Assembly (NCBI GenBank): GCA_030407315.1
Contig: JALQPE010002680.1
Location: forward strand, 1-64,000
Length of the DNA stretch: 64,000 nucleotides
From: Asparagopsis taxiformis
Taxonomy: Eukaryota; Rhodophyta; Florideophyceae; Bonnemaisoniales; Bonnemaisoniaceae
Direction of reading: 5' to 3'
The translations under genes and the position numbers were made by a program. The notes beneath the pieces are model-generated. The model ran no database searches and was not told where the DNA came from. It worked only from the letters and a program-made list of their open reading frames with translations. The first letter of the stretch is position 1, and each line of letters starts with the position of its first letter. Shown one piece after another: positions 41,145 through 50,681 of the stretch.

Positions 41145-43253
41145 CTAGAGTATCATGCAGTCCTTGGCGGATATCCATCTGCTCTTGAAAAAAATAGAGA
41201 AGGAACCACCATCCATAAACGAAGGACCTCCATGCGTAATTCCTCTATTCGAAGTGCCTTGCTCCACAGAACATAATGAAGGGCTACAATTGTGGAGGAG
41301 ACCAACCTTACGAACCCCTGAAGTGAGAGGGAGAAACCAGGAGCCGGAATCGGTGTTCGGAGCAAACGTAGTGGGGGAGGACTTCTGCTTGATAACTGGA
41401 AGAACAATAGCGTGTGGTGGAGACAGGTTTTCCTGGTGAGATTCGTGTATGCAAACGTTTCCCGGTGAAGCAATGTTTCCATCAATAGTCAGGTCAAACA
41501 CGGTGGTAACAGCCCAAAAAGAAGGCGAACAGGTCTTCTGTAGAATTCTAGAAGACGGGGAAGCTGAGTAGCAAGCTTGTACTACACAGCCAGAAGCTAT
41601 TTCTTGTGGCTTTGAAAAGTCCCGAGACGCAGCAGAGGGCGAAGCTGCACAGGCAGGGTGGGCAGAACTGAGACGTGCTCCCTTGCATGGTTTTCCACGA
41701 AGCATGACTGCATCCGAATTCTGCCCACAGGAAAAATCCTGCTGTGGTAATGAAGAGGGAACTCCTGTCCACGAGTAATATGAATATGGAGAAGAGAAGA
41801 ATGGTAAAGAAGACCTATTCAAATGTTCGAGAAGGGGTTCTTGACAGAGGTCATGCAGCGTACTAGCCGGGAGGTTCTCCATGGATTTACAGTGCTCCCG
41901 TCCGAATAGAACACGAAGGAGAAACCGTTTAGAACGTTGTCTCTCCACAGATGCTGGAGTAGAATTGGAGAAACTTTTCAAAGCAAGATGGAGGCTTCCT
42001 TTCCAATAGTTTCCGAGTGCCGCTAACATAGCATCCAACTGTCTGTCAGCACCTCCGGAATGCTCTAGACCTCGTTTCATTTGTTGATGTGTTGCTTCGA
42101 ATGATAGCTCAGCTACCTGGCGAGCGTGTCCGAGCAGAGGAACAGTGTGTTCAAATGCCTCAATGAGACGGTGCAAGTTTGGCTTATTGTGGAGAATCTT
42201 CCTTGCCCGGAATCCAGCAGTCTTGTTTTCCATCTCAATGTGGTCATTATCATTCGTTACTATACCTTCTGTCTGCATCTTCCGTTTCTTCGAGACCGCT
42301 GTGCTCCGCTGTCTGGTAGGAACAGTCTTGAGCAGGTCATCCACTAGAGTAGCATATTCTTTCGATAGCTGCTGCAGACGACGGAGACTGTTGTGCGCAG
42401 AATTCCCTGTAGCTCTCTGTACTGCCTCAGAACCGTCGATATTTTTTCGTGGTAGGAAGTATGTAGCTGCAGATATAGAGGACAGGAGACGAAAAAGTTC
42501 TAGAGACAGATGGCGTTGCTCTTCAGAAGCCTGGAGTGACCTTGAACCGCTACCTTTGGATGACCTTGTAGTCTGCGATTGGAATTTCAGAGAAGACCTG
42601 AAGCAGTGTTCGGCGACGAGGAGAACTGCAAATCTGTCCGAGATTCCCATTGTATGAGTTTCACCTGCGTTGAAGTTATATATCTTGTTCTGATTTGCGA
42701 GACCCAATACACGGAGGGCATCCACCATGAACCTGTCGGCCAGCCTTCTCACACCATCATTAGGCAAGCTTGAAAAAGCATTGTCCAGAGCATCCTTTGC
42801 CAGTCCGTGGAGGAGATGGTCAATTCCAACAAACGTCGAACGGTATGGGTCCAGAATAGCAGGCACGACAGGGATTCGTAGACCATCGTTTCCGAGTGGT
42901 GTCCCGGTTGGAACCAGCCCTTTGGACCTAGCTTCATGAAGTAGTCTTTCAATGAGATGCAATGGAGTGTCTGTGATATTTTGCACTGTTCTCAAACCCA
43001 GATACTTCAAGATGTTTGCAGAACTTTCCGATGACTGAACAGCAGCTGTTCGCTCGGATGTGCGAAAGTGTGTATCAGAGCTCGAATGTAAACGGGTGTC
43101 GTAGCCAAACTGCGAGTTCTTCCCATATTTCCCCCCTCTTACAAAGAAACACAAATGGCATGGGCAGTCTGCGTTGTGCCCCATGACATCCAGCACATGA
43201 GAACAGGCAGGATAATCCGATACGAAACAATAAAGTCCAGGAAAATTATACAT
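41145..43253 (-). CDS. tnp2-like transposase, C-terminal part
   Basis: 702 codons from an ATG overlapping the upstream frame by 8 bases. It starts with FVSDYPACSHVLDVMGHNAD and a CPCHLC cysteine pair, the region holding the second catalytic Asp in tnp2/KDZ-type DDE transposases. FVGIDHLLHGLAKDAL (Asp 145) and ELSFEATHQQMKRGLEH (Glu 386) resemble the later acidic positions. SKKRKM at 321 is a possible nuclear signal. The last 200 residues look disordered. The enzyme would cut element ends and move them. A TGA sits just before its ATG, so it was probably the back half of one protein with the frame upstream. The superfamily call is by motif pattern only. Confidence 0.6.
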   Translation of the reverse strand: MYNFPGLYCFVSDYPACSHVLDVMGHNADCPCHLCFFVRGGKYGKNSQFGYDTRLHSSSDTHFRTSERTAAVQSSESSANILKYLGLRTVQNITDTPLHLIERLLHEARSKGLVPTGTPLGNDGLRIPVVPAILDPYRSTFVGIDHLLHGLAKDALDNAFSSLPNDGVRRLADRFMVDALRVLGLANQNKIYNFNAGETHTMGISDRFAVLLVAEHCFRSSLKFQSQTTRSSKGSGSRSLQASEEQRHLSLELFRLLSSISAATYFLPRKNIDGSEAVQRATGNSAHNSLRRLQQLSKEYATLVDDLLKTVPTRQRSTAVSKKRKMQTEGIVTNDNDHIEMENKTAGFRARKILHNKPNLHRLIEAFEHTVPLLGHARQVAELSFEATHQQMKRGLEHSGGADRQLDAMLAALGNYWKGSLHLALKSFSNSTPASVERQRSKRFLLRVLFGREHCKSMENLPASTLHDLCQEPLLEHLNRSSLPFFSSPYSYYSWTGVPSSLPQQDFSCGQNSDAVMLRGKPCKGARLSSAHPACAASPSAASRDFSKPQEIASGCVVQACYSASPSSRILQKTCSPSFWAVTTVFDLTIDGNIASPGNVCIHESHQENLSPPHAIVLPVIKQKSSPTTFAPNTDSGSWFLPLTSGVRKVGLLHNCSPSLCSVEQGTSNRGITHGGPSFMDGGSFSIFFKSRWISAKDCMIL

Positions 43254-44805
43254 TCATTGCCGTCTGGATCGACATCACGAAACCCGACGTACATCCTTGA
43301 ATAATGTCTCTAGAGATATGTCGAAGGATATGGTTTGTACTAACACCAGGACCTGTGACACCGATAACGCGCACAGCAGAACTGTTCCGGCGACAGTCCA
43401 GCGGAAGACCCATTGGGAGCATATAGCATCCTCCAGCACTCCCTTTCTTACCAGAGGCTTCATTGAAGTCATCGCAGTATAAAAGAAATGGATAGACGTA
43501 GTATGTGGTACCGCAGCTGAGAACCCCACGGAGATGTGTAGGATGAAAGGGGCTGGAGCTCGTGCCTGGTTTCAATAACTTGACATTATTGATTGCACGA
43601 GTTCCGCCGACAACTTTGTAATGCCCTTCAGAGTTGACGAGAAAGAGCAGTTTTCGTGATGGGCCTGGCGGTCCGGGAGAGCTGACGACAAGCCCAATGA
43701 AGAACTGTATACCACAATTTTGAGTAGGGTTACACTCAGGACTGGGTGATAAAACTGTCAGGTGATCACCCGGCCGAGCATATTCCCGGAACGACTCTTT
43801 CTGAAGGATGAAGGCGGACCCATATGAATGCGGGGAGACCGAAAGCCTACTATGAAATGTGGCACCGGAGTTTATCCATGAAGAAGATGTGATAGCTTTG
43901 AACGACTCATGGCTGGAAGATAGTGATTCATGTTGGAAAAGGGAACTGAGAGTAGGATCTAGAGAAGAGGCGTGCTGCCCTGATGTGACATGCAGTTCCA
44001 CAATACTACCACCGAAAGCAGAAACGGGAAAGCCGTCTTTTACCACCTCCGCCCTCATCGTGTAGTTTTGTCCTTTTGAGGAGTACTCTCTGAATTTTCC
44101 TATCTTCGACTTGCACACGTTACCATGTAAACTTAGTATGTCATCCGAGTCGGAAGCATCCAATTGTGTGTTATCACGCCACGCAAGGTCGAATATATGT
44201 GGTGCAGTAATGTCTGCTCGTGCATATTCGCTTGGTGGAACGATAAGTACAGGTGCTGATTGACTAGCTTTGTTTTGTTCCACCTTGCTTCTTCGTAGAA
44301 TTGCAGAAGAGGCAACACGAGCTGCACTACGCTCTGCGTTTACAGGGAAGTATACGGTTTCCGAACGTAACCATGCGTTGAAGAACAGCCACGGTCTTAC
44401 CTTACGCACTATTGTCGAATAATGGGGTAGACTTCGCTGAACGTGTTTGTTCGTGGAACCTTGTCTAGCGAAATCGAACAACACGCGATCTTCCTGAAGG
44501 TTTGCTGCGGTGCATTTCGTCGACCCTGTCAGTTTGGCGACAGCGTACAACGTTGTCCATTCTGTCATGTAATTGCGAGCTTTGTCTGGATTGGACGTGT
44601 TCATGATAAAGGGAGAAGAGATTAGGAGCTTCGCTTCTGCTTCCTCCTGTAGAAACAGGTCGTTGTCATCCGAATCGGGGTCGTTTGTTGCGGTGACGTT
44701 CTCATGATGGTCGGAAGCAGCGGGATGGCACAGTTCAGGAACTGTCGCAGCAGAAGTGACGGGGTCTCTGCCGGAGGATAGTACAATATCACACAGGATA
44801 AGCAA
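43246..44805 (-). CDS. tnp2-like transposase, N-terminal part
   Basis: 519 codons opening with a TTG; the first in-frame ATG is at 44604, yet acidic coding-like sequence (NDPDSDDNDLFLQEEAEAKL) precedes it, so the start is uncertain. The end carries TYYVYPFLLYCDDFNEASGK and GCYMLPMGLPLDCRR, matching the first catalytic Asp region of tnp2-like transposases (DDF followed by Gly/Ser and a Leu-Pro). The frame stops at 43246-43248. Reading the other two frames in turn (VDPDGNECIIF, then PGLYCFVSDYPA) bridges smoothly to the next segment, implying two lost bases near 43250-43280. The middle is unrecognised. Confidence 0.6.
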   Translation of the reverse strand: MLILCDIVLSSGRDPVTSAATVPELCHPAASDHHENVTATNDPDSDDNDLFLQEEAEAKLLISSPFIMNTSNPDKARNYMTEWTTLYAVAKLTGSTKCTAANLQEDRVLFDFARQGSTNKHVQRSLPHYSTIVRKVRPWLFFNAWLRSETVYFPVNAERSAARVASSAILRRSKVEQNKASQSAPVLIVPPSEYARADITAPHIFDLAWRDNTQLDASDSDDILSLHGNVCKSKIGKFREYSSKGQNYTMRAEVVKDGFPVSAFGGSIVELHVTSGQHASSLDPTLSSLFQHESLSSSHESFKAITSSSWINSGATFHSRLSVSPHSYGSAFILQKESFREYARPGDHLTVLSPSPECNPTQNCGIQFFIGLVVSSPGPPGPSRKLLFLVNSEGHYKVVGGTRAINNVKLLKPGTSSSPFHPTHLRGVLSCGTTYYVYPFLLYCDDFNEASGKKGSAGGCYMLPMGLPLDCRRNSSAVRVIGVTGPGVSTNHILRHISRDIIQGCTSGFVMSIQTAMNV

Positions 44806-45310
44806 TTTTTTGAAAAACCAGCAAATTTCATGGTCTGGACCATTAGAAATTAGTGGAATAACAAACCATCAAAAAATCCCAGAAATTACCGGCGCCGTGC
44901 CATAGATAAGTAGTGGAAATACCGTAAAGAATATAGTGGAATGAAACTGCGCCGTGGGAGTGGGTATAAGCACCGTGACATGGTGGAATTTTCCAGTACT
45001 GTACGGAAAAATAACAATGGAAAGGACAAGGACACGTCGCGTTGGTCATGACAGTGACCGGAGGTGGCATATTCCACGATTTTTATAATTTCCATGCTGG
45101 AATGACGAAACGAGGGAACCATATGTGTGACAGTACCATGTTGGACTCGAACCATGAACTTGGATGGTTACGCCGGTCTGTAGTACAGATGGCATTCGTA
45201 GCAGTGTAGTGAGGCTAGAGTGATGGACTGGTACTGACTGTTCCAACGCGCCATACCCTTCGATAGCGTCACGTTTTGGGCGTCCATGAGGAATAATATA
45301 TCATATGGAA
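44740..45310. promoter_or_regulatory. Transposase leader and subterminal-like region
   Basis: Read on the minus strand, GCTTATCCTGTG at about 44795-44806 is followed by a pyrimidine-rich stretch and GACCCCG. The same order occurs at about 38565-38635 upstream of the dioxygenase gene. The flank to 45.3 kb is rich in TGGAAT/ATTCCA words, as at 38.6-39.4 kb. Probable promoter plus element end; exact termini not found. Confidence 0.4.
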
Positions 45311-45788
45311 GAGGCGAAATGCAGAGTGTATGACGTTAACTAGCTAATCTCGATATGGCCATTGTTGTACCATAGGTAGGGTACGGTCGAAAGAGTAGAT
45401 AATTGTACTTGAGTTTAGTTTCTGTAGTATTACTTAGTAAAGAATGGCACCATCTATGTTGATTTTTAGCACAGATACTACGGCATAGTTACTGTCGAAG
45501 TCGCTAAATTTTGTAATAAAGTCACTCCTGCATACACAAGATTGACCTGAATAGTGAGTTCCGGCCTGGCTTTAAGCGTGACTAGTATCTTGAACGCAGT
45601 AGTAGAGTGTTTGACAACTTGTATGGCAGTAGGGAACAAGGTAGTGATTTCGTATCATACTATAAAAATGAAAAAATTGGACGTTACAGACATGGGTGAA
45701 GTAGTATCTAGTGAAGAAGTCGACGAAGACTTGTCCTAAACAAAATTGCAGATAGTGCGTTGTAGTATCTTTATTTTGTGGAGCAACT
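45311..45788. other. Upstream region of the Tudor-like gene
   Basis: AT-rich, no repeat of the known families. It presumably holds the promoter of the gene at 45789, divergent from the transposase. The small frame 45554-45739 has no support. Confidence 0.35.
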
Positions 45789-47483
45789 ATGACTAGGCGT
45801 GAATCATTGCGAATTAGGCGACAGAGCGAAAAAGCGAAAGCTGGCCGTGAGCGTGAGCGAGCAGCGGCCGTAGATGCACTTCCCTGTGTCGGCTCGCAAA
45901 TAGACGTATGGTTCCAAGTGGGTGATGACGCAATATGGTGGAAGGCTACTGTTGTGGAAATCAAACTTCCTGAGCAGTATCCTGTCTGCAGTGGTAAGCC
46001 GTCAGTGGGAGACCGCATCGATGTAGACAGAGGAGATGGCGTGTACACGCCTGGTGTGGTGGAGCACAATGGACAGGATGTGGGTGATGCAATTGTGAGG
46101 TTGACGACGGAGGAAAAGGATATTGCAGTGATGGAAGTATCAAAGTGGCGGTACTCGGATGCTGTGAAGCCAAGGCACGATGAAATGGTGGTTGCGGAAG
46201 GCAGATTGTTATATGATGCTATCCCTGAAAGGAATTACCCTTGTGTTTCCTACGAACATGTAAAATTTCTGATGGGAAGTAAGTTAATGTCCGGGGGTCA
46301 GCCACCGACACAGTGGCGAAGGAGCAACAGAGAGGTTGTGGACTACGAAGCGGTGGGAGTAGAATTTCATGAACAATCAGATGGAGAATCTGAAGCGATA
46401 TCACCGCATAGGAAGAAGCAAAAAGTGGAATCAGCACTTGACGCCAACACATACGGTAGTATGGAGACAAGGCTGAGAACACTAGAAAATATAATGCTTT
46501 CTGGAAATGGTAGCGAGTGTCGGCTTGGTTGGAGCGGAATGGTTCGAAATTGTGGATCAACAGTATCAGCTGGTAAGGTTTTATTGATGCTCTTACAGCG
46601 TGCGGTAGAGAAAGTTGTGGAACAGGTTAATCGAAGCACTTTGTCAAACTCAGGTGGCGGCTACCCACATAGTGAGATTGACGGTGCATGTACAAGTGGA
46701 ACGGCTATTAGCGGACCGGTGCAGATTCCCATCTCATTGAGCACTGAGTTATTCCGGGAAATGCTAAAGGGAACAGCAGAAATCTATGGAGGGGGGTATT
46801 ACAAAGTGTACCCAGGGCTTCACGCGGCAGTAGCTGGAACTGGTGGGGAAGCTTTGAACATTACGTGTTCCAGTTTTGCAACACTATCAGATCTGCTAGG
46901 ATTAGGGCACCGATGGCGAACCGAGTGTCTGGTTCAAAGGCGTAACATCAGCAACTCGGAAGTGGAGGACAATGAAGAGTGTAGTTACATGAACGGTTCG
47001 GCGAGGTCATGTGGTTTGCGGTTGTTTGGTACGATATTGTGCTCGGGAATGATGGAAGCACAGTCGACATCTGTTGCAATTGGCAGTAGCTCATTCTGCA
47101 GTGCGGAAACAACATCAAACGTGTGGTGTCTAATTCGAAAAAGTAGTGCTGTGGTCCAAGGTGAATACGTGCACGGAATGGAGCTGCAGAAATGTCCTTT
47201 GACATGTGATGTGCACGGGAGGAGCGACGGTGAAGGGAGTCTGGAAGGGTGGAAAAGCGAAGGAAAGAAATGTTTCCGTATAGAATGGGAGCCTGCGATG
47301 CAAAGAAAGCGAGGAAAGGCGGGGGATGTACTGTGGGGATCTCTGAGAGTTCATATGCCGTACGTCGTATTCCGTGGTGTGGAAGAACCTTGTCGTATAG
47401 ACAAGTTGATAACAGAAGATGTAGTGAACGACGTGGTAGGGTATAGTGCGTCAGAGAAAAAGGCAGAGGAGTACATTAAATGA
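45789..47483 (+). CDS. Tudor-like domain protein, probable element accessory factor
   Basis: A 564-aa protein from an ATG. The N-terminus is strongly charged and helical (RIRRQSEKAKAGRERERAAA). Then comes a Tudor/Agenet-like module at about 37-60 (IDVWFQVGDDAIWWKATVVE) and perhaps a second (GDRIDVDRGDGVYTPGVVEH). HRKKQKVES at about 205 is a nuclear-type signal, followed by a short coiled coil (SMETRLRTLENIML). The C-terminal half is unrecognised. Tudor-like folds bind methylated residues or DNA-associated tails. Related truncated sequence lies at 31.0-31.6 kb. Divergent to the transposase and convergent with the next gene, it could be a TNPA-like helper; that role is inference. Confidence 0.55.
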   Translation: MTRRESLRIRRQSEKAKAGRERERAAAVDALPCVGSQIDVWFQVGDDAIWWKATVVEIKLPEQYPVCSGKPSVGDRIDVDRGDGVYTPGVVEHNGQDVGDAIVRLTTEEKDIAVMEVSKWRYSDAVKPRHDEMVVAEGRLLYDAIPERNYPCVSYEHVKFLMGSKLMSGGQPPTQWRRSNREVVDYEAVGVEFHEQSDGESEAISPHRKKQKVESALDANTYGSMETRLRTLENIMLSGNGSECRLGWSGMVRNCGSTVSAGKVLLMLLQRAVEKVVEQVNRSTLSNSGGGYPHSEIDGACTSGTAISGPVQIPISLSTELFREMLKGTAEIYGGGYYKVYPGLHAAVAGTGGEALNITCSSFATLSDLLGLGHRWRTECLVQRRNISNSEVEDNEECSYMNGSARSCGLRLFGTILCSGMMEAQSTSVAIGSSSFCSAETTSNVWCLIRKSSAVVQGEYVHGMELQKCPLTCDVHGRSDGEGSLEGWKSEGKKCFRIEWEPAMQRKRGKAGDVLWGSLRVHMPYVVFRGVEEPCRIDKLITEDVVNDVVGYSASEKKAEEYIK

Positions 47484-47620
47484 TGCCAGCAGTTGGATGA
47501 ATCAGAAATACTTTAATGCAGATGATGCATGCATTGCAAAGCAGAACTAGTTGAGCGTTGGGACTTTTCCTAGAACTACTAATGAACCATACCGATATAA
47601 AGTTTCTAATCAAAGCAGTA

Positions 47621-49303
47621 CTACACATCAATTAGAGAAATACCAAGCTCGTCATCCTCCTGTAGAGGGACGCAATCAGGATTGGAAACGCGCCTGTCTG
47701 CCGTGTTTTCAAAGGAAAGTTCGGTTTGTACGATGCTTGAATCGAAACGTACAGACTCATATTCTTCAGCAGTGAGATTTCTCTTCTTTCTGATGATTCC
47801 GAACAGGCAATCACCTCCCATGAGGTAGTCCCGCAGCTCTAGATGCCCCCATGCAACTCGCAAAGGGAATCCATCTTTCCCGAATTGAGGTGTAGGTATC
47901 TTGCTGAGGGCCGCATTGAATAAACCTTGGAGACATATTGCTATCTGATAACAAGCTTGAATGGCATGGGGCTCATGACAAAGCATCTCCAGTTGTGTGC
48001 ATTGACAGAAACTGCATAACAATATCATAGCTAAAGTAAGAAAAGAGAATGAACATACAGCCAATTTCTCCACCGGATTCTGCGCAGTTGTAATGTTTCC
48101 ATTACCGATACCGCCGCTTACCTGAACTTTGTAAGTAACCTGAACGTGGAGCTCGGGACGGCTGAGAATGAAATTTGAGAAGATGGAATCATTTTTTGAA
48201 TACACTTTCAGAGCGTCTTCTCCTGTTCCGTAAGCTTTCGACGTTGTCGGAATCGAGTCAGGTGGACACATGTCCGACGTTGACACATCAGAGTCGAGTG
48301 GAACAGCAATAGTTGCCTTCATATCTCGGTGGATGAGGAAGAATGCTTGCTTGACCAATTCCATTTTCATTTGCTTACGGGAACTGTTGAAGAACTGGGT
48401 GAGCTGCCGTAGAGCAGAGGTAATGATCGGAATGGATTGTATATCAGACGGTGACAGGTTGGGCATAGCGGAAGACGAAGAGGAGGACGTAGATGCACGG
48501 CGTGCTTCTCCTTTTGAACCAGACAGTCGCCGACGCTTCGAAGATCCAACCTGCAAACTCGTGGTCTGTTCTATGTTGCGTTCCGCCTCCGTGGGCATCG
48601 AAATATCCATAGCATGCAAAAGAGCGCGCTGCGAAATGTGCAGCCAAGATGGTTTATCGATGGGCACAATTGTTGCATTCCGTAGTGCATAATCTCTCGA
48701 GATAGTATTGCTGTTCAAGTCCTCTTCTTCGCCGGGGTCCAGGATGCCGGCATTCCTGGTGGCCGAGTCCTTCCATCGTACAATTCTGTCATTCGCCATC
48801 GAAATAAATGCTGTTCCGACAATAGAGCGTTTTAAGAATATATGCCGTTTCCCAACCGCAGTGCCAATTAGAGATTTCTTGGATTGTCTTACCTCTGCAT
48901 TAGAACTGGAAGTCTGCGAAAACGACAATGCAGCAAGTAGCAATGTTGTACAGGACTTCACTTGCGCGGTTTCGTCAGACCTTGCATTCAAGTTCCTGAA
49001 CAAACTGGGATCCACTGAAGTTTTGGTAAGCTCTGCAACGGTTCGGAAAGCGACGAATCTAGATGTCACATGCCTATTGTTGAACAAAGAGGACACTAGA
49101 GTGGTAATTTGACCTGATCTTCTTGATCTCTCCTCGAGAACTACTGAAGGTACAGTGTTTGTCCCTGCAGCAGCCGAGGTCATGTACCGAATGCAAGCAA
49201 GCTCCATTTCAATGGACGAAAGGGAGTCGCGCATATACTGTTCGAGGGATGCAAACTGTTCCTCAAACTTTGCAAACCTTGACAATGATAATTCATCTCG
49301 CAT
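47621..49303 (-). CDS. Unknown nuclear-type protein
   Basis: A 560-aa frame from an ATG. No family is recognised. It begins with a coiled-coil-like stretch (FAKFEEQFASLEQYMRDSLS), reminiscent of the coiled coils in the Tudor-like proteins. A basic signal (SSKRRRLSGSKGEARR) and a Ser-rich run follow near residue 265. A hydrophobic, Cys-rich segment near 415-435 (FSFLTLAMILLCSFCQC) could be a buried helix or a membrane segment. It lies convergent with the Tudor-like gene, 137 bp apart. The frame is open without an ATG for some codons upstream, so the start may be incomplete. A gene is likely from its length and composition. Confidence 0.5.
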   Translation of the reverse strand: MRDELSLSRFAKFEEQFASLEQYMRDSLSSIEMELACIRYMTSAAAGTNTVPSVVLEERSRRSGQITTLVSSLFNNRHVTSRFVAFRTVAELTKTSVDPSLFRNLNARSDETAQVKSCTTLLLAALSFSQTSSSNAEVRQSKKSLIGTAVGKRHIFLKRSIVGTAFISMANDRIVRWKDSATRNAGILDPGEEEDLNSNTISRDYALRNATIVPIDKPSWLHISQRALLHAMDISMPTEAERNIEQTTSLQVGSSKRRRLSGSKGEARRASTSSSSSSAMPNLSPSDIQSIPIITSALRQLTQFFNSSRKQMKMELVKQAFFLIHRDMKATIAVPLDSDVSTSDMCPPDSIPTTSKAYGTGEDALKVYSKNDSIFSNFILSRPELHVQVTYKVQVSGGIGNGNITTAQNPVEKLAVCSFSFLTLAMILLCSFCQCTQLEMLCHEPHAIQACYQIAICLQGLFNAALSKIPTPQFGKDGFPLRVAWGHLELRDYLMGGDCLFGIIRKKRNLTAEEYESVRFDSSIVQTELSFENTADRRVSNPDCVPLQEDDELGISLIDV

Positions 49304-49533
49304 TTCAGCTCGAAATGATGGGATGTTCCACGTCCGGGAGAGGAGAATTGAGGTGCACGAGCAAATTGATTATCCAACGGGAAAGATAAATAGAAAGACT
49401 CGAGGGAAATGTCTGTCGTAAGCAGACCAATCATGTAACGGACAAGTGCAATGGTAGTGCCGTTACGAAATATGAGGGCTGTAACGGTCCTCGGCATACT
49501 GAGAAGCAGTGAAACCAGCAATGTAGGCTCGAG

Positions 49534-49655
49534 TTGAAATTTGGTAATTTTTATGGTCTGAAATTGCTGCAGTAAAAAGCGATCTACCATTGTGCACTTT
49601 GCTAGATCGCTTTTTACTGCAGTAATTTCAGGCCGTAAAAATTACCAAATTTCAA
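49534..49655. repeat. CTGCAG palindromic MITE, copy
   Basis: Outer inverted arms TTGAAATTTGGTAATTTTT / AAAAATTACCAAATTTCAA enclose inner arms GCTGCAGTAAAAAGCGATCT / AGATCGCTTTTTACTGCAG. About 122 bp; nearly the whole element is a hairpin. Confidence 0.8.
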
Positions 49656-50204
49656 CTGTACAAACCATGACGGCCAACAATACATGACGTAGTATTTTAC
49701 CACCGCTTATTCTGCTCAGAGACTGTGAAGGTGCGGCACTGGGAAACTCGGTGAGCTATTCGGCCGTATACTTTGGTAATACACGACCGGGAATTTGTAC
49801 GTAGCAGAGCACATTGGTGCCCCGCAATGTTAACGACAGCAAAGCTAACTTTTTTGCTCTGTGCATTCCAATATGCGCAGAGTGCAATAAGCAGAGCAAG
49901 TGATAGCCCCCTTACTCTGCAGCACACATGTATAACATTGCGCAATTTTACACACTAGTGCACTTGTCAGCATGCTGAACAGCAGTACGACGCCATCATC
50001 ATGCGCTGGAATGTATCGTAGGACGTAGGACGTCCGCGAAGTTAGTTAAAAGTCTAGACTAGTTTAACGATCGATATCCAAAACTAGGAATTCCCAGCAA
50101 GATTTATTCGTAAAAGAAGAATCTGATGATTATCGTTCCATAAACTAGTCAGACGTTTCAGTTGGTTAGTTCTGGAATAAAGCATGAACGATTAGAGCGG
50201 TGCT

Positions 50205-50324
50205 TTAAATTTGGAAATTTTTCATTCTGAAATTACTGCAGCAAAAAGTGATCTAGCCAAGTGCACTTTGCTAGATCACTTTTTACTGCAGTAATTTCAG
50301 AGCGAAAAAAATTACCAAATTTCA
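50205..50324. repeat. CTGCAG palindromic MITE, copy
   Basis: Same structure as 49534-49655, with AAATTTGGAAATTTTT on the left arm and inner GTGATCTAG/CTAGATCAC. About 120 bp. Confidence 0.8.
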
Positions 50325-50681
50325 ATTGTGAATCGAGAACGAGTCTTGCTACTATTATTTCTCTACTATCTCCTTGCCATTCGCGCTCGTTGAAGTTAGT
50401 TTACTGGCACAGAGTGCAAGCGACTTACGCACCCCTTCCAAACTAGTACAAACCCCTACTCTAATCCCTGCAATACAACTCTGGCTTCTGTCGCCATCCT
50501 CACGTCCCCTCGCGAGATATCGGCGGCGTGTCGGTTCCAGAATTTCCGATTTCGAATTTATTGGCGCCGCGTGGACTTTGGAGGGCGTGGACTTCCAGTC
50601 CGCCCTTTGATCGTCGAAAACTTTCCCCACTCATCTTTTTCCATTCTCCCTGCTCTCCCTTTTCTCTTCACCTCACAAGTA

